Source: Methanobacteriota archaeon (GTDB lineage: Archaea > Methanobacteriota > Methanobacteria > Methanobacteriales > Methanobacteriaceae). Taken from it: DNA of 5,711 nt. The notes under the pieces were generated by a model. The model was not told where the DNA came from. It searched no databases and was given only the letters and a program-made list of their open reading frames with translations. The stretch covers positions 1 through 5,711 of the forward strand of contig JAEYSH010000121.1 in assembly GCA_023434825.1 (NCBI GenBank), read 5' to 3'. Position numbers and translations under genes: made by a program. Shown piece after piece: positions 1-5,409 of this stretch (positions within the stretch are counted from its first letter, which is position 1; each line of letters starts with the position of its first letter).

Positions 1-433
1 GAAAGGCGTTATCACAGTTGAATTTATATTAACATCAATGGCATTTCTTATACTTACAAGTGGTATCTTAACACTTGTATCTGAAAGAATGGATACAGTT
101 TCAAGTACTAAAGAACTTGGGAATGCACGAATGATATCAAAAAATTTAGCAGAATCCATTAATAAAGTATATAACGGTGGGAATGGCCATAAAATAGTCT
201 TGGATCTTCCCAGTATTTCAGATAGTGATTACTGGATTAAAGTAAATTTTTCTGGCACTTTTGTTTTAATTGATGGAATGATTGGTAAAACATCTATAAA
301 TCCTAAAAAAATTTCAAACAGTGATGACTTAAAAGAAAGTACAGTTTCAATGCACGCTGATCATAATTATGTTATTAAGAATGTTGAAGATTCAAATGGA
401 AACAACTGGATTGTTATAAATGAAATAAAATAG
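1..433 (+). CDS. Class III signal peptide (pilin-like) secreted protein, 5'-partial
   Basis: The reading frame is open from the left edge (first complete codon at position 2) to a TAG at 431-433, giving 143 visible residues. The visible N-terminus reads KGVITVEF followed by about 18 hydrophobic residues. This fits the archaeal class III signal peptide: a Lys-Gly cleavage site for the EppA-type prepilin peptidase, Glu at +5 of the mature protein, then the helix that packs into pilus cores. The ATG at 38 lies inside this helix and is not the real start, which is probably only a few codons beyond the edge. The usual Gln at +1 is replaced by Val. The soluble part contains a VYNGGNGHK turn, an LPSIS segment and a YWIKVNFSG strand. 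This layout recurs in methanogen secreted pilin-like proteins, from general family knowledge. NFS is a possible N-glycosylation sequon. The likely location is the cell surface as a pilin or minor pilin. The specific partner structure is unknown. Confidence 0.8.
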   Translation, partial: KGVITVEFILTSMAFLILTSGILTLVSERMDTVSSTKELGNARMISKNLAESINKVYNGGNGHKIVLDLPSISDSDYWIKVNFSGTFVLIDGMIGKTSINPKKISNSDDLKESTVSMHADHNYVIKNVEDSNGNNWIVINEIK

Positions 434-460
434 TAGTTATATGTTAGTTGGTGCTTATTA

Positions 461-475
461 CGAATAAATATATTA
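461..475 (+). promoter_or_regulatory. Archaeal BRE/TATA promoter for the second pilin-like gene
   Basis: The sequence CGAATAAATATATTA combines a purine-rich BRE-like element with a TATA box centred near position 469. Archaeal transcription normally starts about 24-27 bases downstream of the TATA centre, which predicts a start at about 493-496. That is only 3-6 bases before the ATG at 499, and no GGTG or GGAG ribosome binding site lies between. The gene is therefore predicted to be expressed from a leaderless or nearly leaderless transcript. The call rests on the sequence pattern and spacing only. Confidence 0.5.
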
Positions 476-498
476 ATCTTAATTACTTATAATGATTT

Positions 499-990
499 AT
501 GGATGTTAAAGGTCAGTTTTCACTTGAATTTATCCTAATAGTAGGTTTTAGTTTCCTTTTAGTAATTGGAATGATTTCATACATAGGAGATGATGCTGAA
601 TTAAATCAGGCAATGGCCGCAGCACGATCTGGAGCAATTGAAGGGGCAAATATTGATTCTTTTGCAATTTATCCAGAAGATTCATTTAAAAATAATATTG
701 ATAAACATCAGAGACTTTTAAATCCAAGCAATGTTAAAATTGTTAATATAAATTATAAAAATTATGGATTTAACGCAACATATAATAAAACAAGAATTCA
801 ACTTCGAATTACAGCTTCTTGCCCCACAATAAACGATGATGATCAAAACCCAATGGGAGATAGAGTTAATTATTACGCAAGAAAGAAAATTAGCGAATCT
901 TTTGGAACTTCAAGTCAAAGTAACGCGGCATTTAATCCATCTTTTTCCAGCAAATATGTCTTTACTACAACAGATGTTAAATGGATCTAA
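499..990 (+). CDS. Class III signal peptide (pilin-like) protein
   Basis: This is a complete 163-residue protein. The N-terminus MDVKGQFSLEF is a canonical class III signal peptide. Cleavage is expected between Gly5 and Gln6 by an EppA-type peptidase, leaving Gln at +1 and Glu at +5, followed by a hydrophobic helix at about residues 9-29. The short basic leader, cleavage site and helix identify a type IV pilin-like subunit assembled at the cell surface. The soluble domain is Asn-, Ser- and Ile-rich with two sequons (N92-A-T and N96-K-T) that could be glycosylated, and one Cys at 108. The ATG is chosen because it leaves the leader at its usual few residues and because the promoter at 461-475 points to it. 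The gene lies 65 bases after another pilin-like gene and converges on the downstream gene. The exact role (adhesive pilus, minor pilin or other surface protein) cannot be read from the sequence. Confidence 0.85.
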   Translation: MDVKGQFSLEFILIVGFSFLLVIGMISYIGDDAELNQAMAAARSGAIEGANIDSFAIYPEDSFKNNIDKHQRLLNPSNVKIVNINYKNYGFNATYNKTRIQLRITASCPTINDDDQNPMGDRVNYYARKKISESFGTSSQSNAAFNPSFSSKYVFTTTDVKWI

Positions 991-993
991 AAA

Positions 994-1452
994 TTAACGC
1001 TTTATAAGACAATAAACTGTTCTTAAAGGAATATTAAGCTTTTCTGATATTTCCTTTGCTGAAAAGCCATCATTATGTAATTTCTTAATTTTTTCTTCTG
1101 TTTCCTTGGAGTATTTGGGCTTTCTTCCCCTTTTTAATTTAGTGTCTTTCAGATAGTAAACAGTCTTTAAAGGAATATTAAGCTTTTCTGATATTTCTTT
1201 TGGTTCAGATCCTTCTTCAAGCATATTATGAATTAATTCAGCTTCTTTAGCACCATATTTTTTCGGCCTACCCCTTTTTAAAACTGGCTCAACTTCAATT
1301 CCAAGTTCTTTAAGTGCTGTAAGGTACTTCTTTGAAGTTCGTGAATAAAGGCTGTTTGGACATTTTATCTTTTTAAGATCAGGGTGCTTATCCAGAAGTT
1401 CCATAATTACTTGTGAGGATAATGGTTTATTAACATATATTTCATTGTCCAA
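994..1452 (-). CDS. Tandem resolvase/Hin-like helix-turn-helix DNA-binding protein
   Basis: This is a 152-residue predicted DNA-binding protein. Residues 1-58 form a small domain (LKKIKCPNSLYSRTSKKYL, then LKELGIEVEP) that resembles DUF1699-type archaeal proteins by eye; this part is tentative. Residues 59-106 and 107-152 are two copies of a 48-residue module. Each module has a basic KRGR arm (GRPKK in the first, GRKPK in the second), a helix, then a helix-turn-helix with core EISEKLNIPL and TVY. In Hin-type resolvases such a GRP arm enters the minor groove while the HTH reads the major groove. No serine-recombinase catalytic domain is present, so this is probably a transcription factor and not a recombinase. 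The start is a TTG at 1450-1452 with GGTGGT at 1456-1461 upstream. The frame is closed by a TGA at 1465-1467 and no ATG or GTG intervenes. The gene has its own promoter signals, and its target is unknown. Confidence 0.8.
   Translation of the reverse strand: MDNEIYVNKPLSSQVIMELLDKHPDLKKIKCPNSLYSRTSKKYLTALKELGIEVEPVLKRGRPKKYGAKEAELIHNMLEEGSEPKEISEKLNIPLKTVYYLKDTKLKRGRKPKYSKETEEKIKKLHNDGFSAKEISEKLNIPLRTVYCLIKR
997..1134 (-). repeat. Second copy of tandem 48-residue HTH module
   Basis: This encodes residues 107-152, which begin KRGRKPKYS and end TVYCLIKR. It aligns without gaps to the module encoded at 1135-1278, in the same reading frame and offset by 144 bases. It is two residues shorter at its end because the protein stops there. 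Confidence 0.85.
1023..1053 (-). repeat. 31-base exact direct repeat, copy 2 (HTH core)
   Basis: These 31 bases are identical to 1167-1197 and encode the helix-turn-helix core EISEKLNIPL. The flanking bases diverge on both sides, so the identity is concentrated on the DNA-reading part of the module. Confidence 0.85.
1135..1278 (-). repeat. First copy of tandem 48-residue HTH module
   Basis: This encodes residues 59-106, which begin KRGRPKKYG and end with a KDTKL linker into the second module. The Gly-Arg-Pro arm is of the type seen before the HTH of Hin-family resolvases and in AT-hooks. Confidence 0.85.
1167..1197 (-). repeat. 31-base exact direct repeat, copy 1 (HTH core)
   Basis: This is the partner of 1023-1053, exactly 144 bases (48 codons) away. 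No mismatch occurs across the 31 bases, including third codon positions. Confidence 0.85.
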
Positions 1453-1487
1453 AATACCACCATATCATTAATTTCTATTACAACAAG

Positions 1488-1496
1488 TTATAATTT
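1488..1496 (-). promoter_or_regulatory. Probable TATA box for the tandem-HTH gene
   Basis: On the minus strand these bases read AAATTATAA, centred near 1492. The expected transcription start is about 1465-1468, giving a leader of roughly 13-16 bases that just accommodates the GGTGGT ribosome binding site at 1456-1461 before the TTG at 1452. A second TATA-like stretch (TATATAAATT, about 1528-1537) overlaps the end of the DUF530 gene and would give a leader of about 55 bases. The region is so AT-rich that the choice is uncertain. Confidence 0.4.
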
Positions 1497-1499
1497 ACT

Positions 1500-1518
1500 A
1501 AAAAAAGTCATTAAAAAA
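1500..1518 (-). terminator. Possible U-tract terminator after the metG-DUF530 unit
   Basis: Downstream of the DUF530 stop, the minus-strand transcript would contain a run of six U (1513-1518) and then seven U (1500-1506). Archaeal RNA polymerase commonly terminates at such oligo-U tracts without a hairpin. The tracts lie upstream of the proposed TATA box of the next gene, which fits a boundary between transcription units. Background A/T runs are common here, so confidence is moderate to low. Confidence 0.35.
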
Positions 1519-1537
1519 TAATAATTTAATTTATATA

Positions 1538-3106
1538 TCATTTTTTAATAAGGTCTAAAAACTGCTTTGCCTTTTTAGAGGTTGGTTGTTCAAATGTTTG
1601 GATTTTATCCTTCTCTTTTGAAACCTTTGAAGGACTAACTGAAAATAAAGAAGCTGTTTCTTTAATAGGTATGTTAGCTGTAATATTTAATATTGCAGCA
1701 CCTAAAGCAGTTGGATTTGACTTAACATGTAGTCCTTTAACCTTATTTTCTATCTCAAACTTTTTACTTACAACTTCTTTTAAATCAGGAACGTATACAA
1801 TTTTTTCATCAGTATAATCTTTTAGGAATCCAATAACCTCTTTATCATAGTCTTCAAAAGCTTTTAATTGATTACTATCAAGATTTGGTCTTAGATTAGG
1901 GAAAGGTCCGGAATATTTATTTCTTCTATCGTATGACGTTGTTAAATAGTACTTTGCTATATCCCACAAAATAAGTATTCGGGGCAATTCAATATAGAGC
2001 TTATTTTTAATTTCATATCGAGTATCTATATCTTTTTTTAGCTCTTCATCAAGTAAATTACCATTGCAAAGGTCATTTTCTGTTAATATCTCTTTAAGTT
2101 TATCTTCTTTTAGTATTTCCCTATCTTCAGCTTCTGCAGCTATGGAATCAGCAAATTCTGTTGCGGTTTTAAGTGCATCATCATAAATTTTAATTTTTTC
2201 TTTGTTCTTTAAAACAACATCCAAAACATTTCCAATGATTTTATTAGCCGTAGAAGCAGCGGATTTAACATAAGCTATTGAAAGCGCAGTTTGAACGTGA
2301 CGATCATTTATTATTGCCGGTTTTTTGCGGTGAAATTGTAAAAATTCAATTCGTGCATTAGGACCATATTCTTTCCTAATTTCACGTTCATAGTTCTTAT
2401 CGTCTTCAGCGTCCATATTTACCCGCTTTCTGATCCATCTACCGTCCTCAAAAACTTTAACTACCAGAGATAGTGTTTTAACAATTCCCCTTTTTTCATG
2501 TTTAAGGACTCTAACTATATTTCTAAAGGCTTCCCTTCCAAGTGGAGGTAAATCAGACATTCTGAACATATACTCTCCAGATAAAGGCAAATATCTAACA
2601 ATATCTAATCTATATACTCCATTTTTATTTTCTTCAAGTTCCAGATCAGTAGCGCCACATGTACATTTTTTAGATTCAACCAGTTCAATTTCATGTCTTT
2701 TAAACTGTTTTTTACATACATTGCATTTTATGGTTGCATATTCTTCAAGATGTCCTATAGCAATTTTATGAGATGCAATGGATGATTTTACCCGATCTAA
2801 AATATTCTTTTTTGCTGCAGCCTTCATCCTGAAAAATTGGGTTTGGCGCGAAACATCGTGAACTTCATCAGCTTTTAATTCGGTTGTCATGGAACGAGAA
2901 GCTCGGATTAGAGACCGGTATGGTGCTTTATATCCTTTTATTTCCATGGTGTCTCTAAACTCATACAATTCTTCCATATTATCCTTAAGATAATGATAAG
3001 TAACAATAAAACTTTCAAAGTCCGTTATTTTATCTACAGGAATCCTTTGACGTTTTATAGTCTCAAGAAACTTCTCAGCCCGTGCAATTAAAACTGATTC
3101 GTTCAT
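1538..3106 (-). CDS. DUF530 protein of methanogens, with zinc site and TFIIB-like C-terminus
   Basis: This 522-residue soluble protein is recognised as a member of the archaeal DUF530 family, which is conserved in methanogens and has no established function known to me. No signal peptide or membrane helix is visible. Residues 1-120 are charged and helical (MKAAAKKNILDRVKSSI region). Cys128-x2-Cys131 and Cys148-x-Cys150 form a likely zinc-binding ribbon. Residues 165-260 look mixed alpha/beta and basic (RWIRKRVN), and 265-345 are helical. Residues 462-503 (NPTALGAAILNITAN, then ETASLFSVSPSKVSKEK) resemble the last helices of a TFIIB cyclin repeat with a helix-turn-helix. This suggests a nucleic-acid or transcription-related role, as inference only. 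The ATG start at 3104-3106 has a weak AGG about 8 bases upstream. The gene follows metG by 38 bases and is probably co-transcribed with it. The family assignment is more secure than any role. Confidence 0.8.
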   Translation of the reverse strand: MNESVLIARAEKFLETIKRQRIPVDKITDFESFIVTYHYLKDNMEELYEFRDTMEIKGYKAPYRSLIRASRSMTTELKADEVHDVSRQTQFFRMKAAAKKNILDRVKSSIASHKIAIGHLEEYATIKCNVCKKQFKRHEIELVESKKCTCGATDLELEENKNGVYRLDIVRYLPLSGEYMFRMSDLPPLGREAFRNIVRVLKHEKRGIVKTLSLVVKVFEDGRWIRKRVNMDAEDDKNYEREIRKEYGPNARIEFLQFHRKKPAIINDRHVQTALSIAYVKSAASTANKIIGNVLDVVLKNKEKIKIYDDALKTATEFADSIAAEAEDREILKEDKLKEILTENDLCNGNLLDEELKKDIDTRYEIKNKLYIELPRILILWDIAKYYLTTSYDRRNKYSGPFPNLRPNLDSNQLKAFEDYDKEVIGFLKDYTDEKIVYVPDLKEVVSKKFEIENKVKGLHVKSNPTALGAAILNITANIPIKETASLFSVSPSKVSKEKDKIQTFEQPTSKKAKQFLDLIKK

Positions 3107-3144
3107 TTTATTTTCCTATTTTTTTATTTAAAATTTTAAAAAAA

Positions 3145-5130
3145 TCATTTAATTTTTTCGCCAACTGCAGCGCCTTCTGCGGTTAAAACACCTAGATTAT
3201 CAGAAGTTGCCAGAATCATTCCTTCAGATTTGATTCCAAAGAGTTTAGCAGGCTTTAAATTAACCAATACAACTACTTTTTGGCCTTTTATTTCTTCTGG
3301 AGAATATTTTTTAGCAAGACCCGCTACAATCTGTAATTTCTTTTCTTTAACGTTCACTCTTAATTTTAATAAGTTTTCGGAGCCTTCAACACGTTCAGCG
3401 TCTATTATTTCTCCAATTCTTAAATCAATTCTAGCAAAATCTTCAATACTTATTATATTTTTCATATTTTCATCATCCTGTAAATTTTTATAAAGTGCTT
3501 CTTTTTCCTTTTTAATTATGTCATCGTCAATTTTTTTGAATAATGGTTTGGGTTTGCCGATTTTATGGCCTGAAGGGATAAATTCACTGGCATTTTTCCA
3601 TTTGAATTCATCAATATTTTCTAAATTCATTATTTCAGCTATTTGAGGTGCTTTTACTGGAATATAAGGTTTTAATATTACAGCAAGAGTTTTAGCAAGC
3701 TGGTTAGAAAGGTATAAACAGTTTGCAGCCTGTTGAGGATTTTCTTTTATTGCTTTCCATGGTTCTTTATCATTGAAATACTTGTTTGCAAATTTAGCGG
3801 TTCTAATTATTTCAATAAGGCCTTCTCTAAATTTATAATTCTCAATAAGTTCTGAAACTATATCTGGAATAGCAATGATTCTCTCTTTGAATTCTTCATC
3901 ATATTCATCCATATCCTTAGCTTCGGGGATTTCTCCATCAAAGAATCTGTTTGTAAATGAAAAAGTTCTGTGTAAAAAATTACCTATAACATCTGCAAGC
4001 TCATCATTAACTCTCCTCCCGAAATCATCCCATGAAAAATCAGTATCACGGTTAAGAGGAGCATTTACAACAAGATAATATCTTAATATATCTGACTCAA
4101 ATTTCTCAAGGAATTCAGATGCCCATATCACCCAATCTTTACTTGTTGACATCTTTTTACCTTCAAGTGATAAATATTCGCCTGCAACTACGTTTGTTGG
4201 AAGTTTACAACCGTAAGCCATGAGCAATGCTGGCCAGAATATTGAGTGGTGATATATAATATCTTTACCTATGAAATGGATTGCTTTATCGTTCCAGTAA
4301 TCTTCCCATGATTTATTTTCTTTTCTACTCCACTGTGCAGCTGATGAAATGTATCCAAGGAATGCTTCTCCCCATACATAAATTATTTTACCTTCTGCAC
4401 CTTCCAGTGGAACAGGAATTCCCCATTCCATATCTCTTGTAAGAATCCAGTCTTTTAATCCTTCTTTTATCCATTGAAGAGCGTAATTTTTAACATTCGG
4501 AGGTAATTCAGTATTTTGAGTTATCCATTCTTTCAAAGGCTCTTCAAAATGACTTAGTTTAAAGAAATATTGTGTAGATTCTCTAATTTCAGGTGTAGAA
4601 CTACAGATCAGGCATGCCGGTTCTTCAAGTTGTATTGGTTCTAAATGCCTTCCACAAGATTCACAGTGGTCTCCTCTTGCCCCTTCAGCTTCACAATGTG
4701 GACATATTCCTTCAACATATCTATCAGGTAAAAATCTCTTACATTCTTCACAATAAGGTTGTTTTATTGTTTTTTCGTAAATATAACCCTTTTCATAGAG
4801 TTTTAAAAAGAAATTTTGGGCAATTTCATAGTGAATAGGATCAGTAGTCCTTGAAAAGTAATCAAAAGATATATTGCACGCATCAAGGTCGTGTTTAATC
4901 ATTTTATTAAATTTATCGGCAATATTTTTAGGTGATTTCCCTATCTGTTCTGCTCTAACAGCAATAGGAGTCCCATGCTCGTCAGTTGCACAAACAAAAA
5001 GCACATCAACATCCTTCATCCGATTATAGCGAGCATAAATATCTGCAGGGATGTAAGTTGATCTTAAATGCCCTAAATGACATGGGCCGTTAGCATAAGG
5101 CAGTGCACAGGTAATAAATACTTTACTCAA
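3145..5130 (-). CDS. metG: Methionyl-tRNA synthetase
   Basis: This cytoplasmic class I aminoacyl-tRNA synthetase joins methionine to initiator and elongator tRNA(Met) using ATP. Numbering is from the TTG at 5128-5130 (661 residues). FITCALPYANG leads into the HIGH-type signature HLGH at 18-21. The inserted zinc domain has four CxxC pairs (C127/C130, C143/C146, C156/C159, C173/C176), so two zinc knuckles as in archaeal enzymes. The second signature is KMSTS at 326-330. The alpha-helical anticodon domain includes EPW with Trp458, matching the Trp that reads the CAU anticodon in the family. Residues about 563-661 (RIDLRIGEI, then LVNLKPAKLFGIKSEGM) form an EMAP-II/Trbp111-type tRNA-binding and dimerisation domain. 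All catalytic signatures are intact and the length is normal. A second TTG at 5134-5136 would add two residues, but it sits only 2 bases from the AGGAGG at 5139-5144, whereas 5130 sits 8 bases away. No ATG or GTG is available before the in-frame stop at 5167-5169. Confidence 0.97.
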   Translation of the reverse strand: MSKVFITCALPYANGPCHLGHLRSTYIPADIYARYNRMKDVDVLFVCATDEHGTPIAVRAEQIGKSPKNIADKFNKMIKHDLDACNISFDYFSRTTDPIHYEIAQNFFLKLYEKGYIYEKTIKQPYCEECKRFLPDRYVEGICPHCEAEGARGDHCESCGRHLEPIQLEEPACLICSSTPEIRESTQYFFKLSHFEEPLKEWITQNTELPPNVKNYALQWIKEGLKDWILTRDMEWGIPVPLEGAEGKIIYVWGEAFLGYISSAAQWSRKENKSWEDYWNDKAIHFIGKDIIYHHSIFWPALLMAYGCKLPTNVVAGEYLSLEGKKMSTSKDWVIWASEFLEKFESDILRYYLVVNAPLNRDTDFSWDDFGRRVNDELADVIGNFLHRTFSFTNRFFDGEIPEAKDMDEYDEEFKERIIAIPDIVSELIENYKFREGLIEIIRTAKFANKYFNDKEPWKAIKENPQQAANCLYLSNQLAKTLAVILKPYIPVKAPQIAEIMNLENIDEFKWKNASEFIPSGHKIGKPKPLFKKIDDDIIKKEKEALYKNLQDDENMKNIISIEDFARIDLRIGEIIDAERVEGSENLLKLRVNVKEKKLQIVAGLAKKYSPEEIKGQKVVVLVNLKPAKLFGIKSEGMILATSDNLGVLTAEGAAVGEKIK

Positions 5131-5138
5131 ATTCAATT

Positions 5139-5144
5139 CCTCCT
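5139..5144 (-). promoter_or_regulatory. Strong ribosome binding site of metG that decides its start
   Basis: On the minus strand this reads AAGGAG/G-type (TAAGGAGGAA across 5137-5146), a near-perfect complement of the 16S rRNA tail. The 8-base spacing to the TTG at 5130 is normal, while the 2-base spacing to the TTG at 5136 is too short. It therefore supports the shorter form of the protein. A strong site may compensate for the weak TTG start codon. Confidence 0.65.
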
Positions 5145-5172
5145 TACTAAAAGATGAATAACATAGTCATAG

Positions 5173-5186
5173 CATTAAATTTAATG
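5173..5186. promoter_or_regulatory. 14-base perfect palindrome at the presumed metG start site
   Basis: CATTAAATTTAATG is a perfect inverted repeat. It sits 18-39 bases downstream of the proposed metG TATA box at 5204-5212, so it overlaps the predicted transcription start near 5183. A dimeric repressor bound here would block initiation. The very high AT content makes chance palindromes fairly common, so this is only a candidate operator. Confidence 0.25.
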
Positions 5187-5190
5187 ATTT

Positions 5191-5210
5191 AAGTTATAAT
5201 AAGTTATAAA
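5191..5210. repeat. Tandem 10-base imperfect repeat upstream of metG
   Basis: AAGTTATAAT is followed directly by AAGTTATAAA, differing only in the last base. The second copy overlaps the proposed metG TATA box. It may be a duplicated promoter element or simple low-complexity sequence. Confidence 0.4.
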
Positions 5211-5212
5211 TA
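5204..5212 (-). promoter_or_regulatory. Candidate TATA box for metG-DUF530 transcription
   Basis: On the minus strand this reads TATTTATAA, preceded upstream by GAATGC. A start near 5183 would give a leader of about 53 bases before the TTG at 5130. A second candidate, GTATATATAGC at 5241-5251, would start transcription near 5221 with a leader of about 90 bases. The rest of 5131-5409 contains only A/T-rich runs, including nine T in a row at 5332-5340. I see no RNA gene or short coding region in it. Confidence 0.4.
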
Positions 5213-5409
5213 GCATTCAAAAGCGCGAAATAATTTAGAAGCTATATATACAATTTCTAGATTTAAATATATATTATTTTCTTTTTTATATAGATTTGAA
5301 AAAATTTCATAATTTACAAATTAAACATTCCTTTTTTTTTGTTTTTATATTTAAAGATAATTTTCATTTTAAAATAAATTAAAAATTGTTTATATTAAAA
5401 ATTTAAGAA

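Noticed and set aside
38..40. ATG as the start of the first pilin-like gene
   Set aside because: The frame is open upstream to the edge and encodes KGVITVEF, a class III signal peptide. Starting at 38 would remove the cleavage site and most of the leading part of the helix.
994..1452. Serine recombinase (resolvase/invertase) gene
   Set aside because: Only resolvase-like HTH modules are present. There is no catalytic domain with its active serine, and no inverted recombination sites were seen nearby.
3230..3493. Plus-strand open frame of 87 codons
   Set aside because: It lies wholly antisense to the C-terminal tRNA-binding domain of metG and has a low-complexity Ser/Phe-rich translation typical of an antisense shadow.
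3875..4078. Plus-strand open frame of 67 codons
   Set aside because: It is antisense to intact metG coding sequence, with a Ser/Leu-rich translation and no independent signals.
4614..4838. Plus-strand open frame of 74 codons
   Set aside because: It is antisense to the zinc-knuckle region of metG and has no recognisable domain.
5332..5340. Run of nine T as a terminator
   Set aside because: On the plus strand there is no gene upstream for it to terminate, and on the minus strand it is a run of A, which does not act as a terminator.
5213..5409. Structured RNA or small RNA gene between metG and the right-hand gene
   Set aside because: In an AT-rich genome such genes usually appear as GC-richer islands with stable stems. 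Here only a short AAGCGCGAA stands out and no convincing stem was found by eye.
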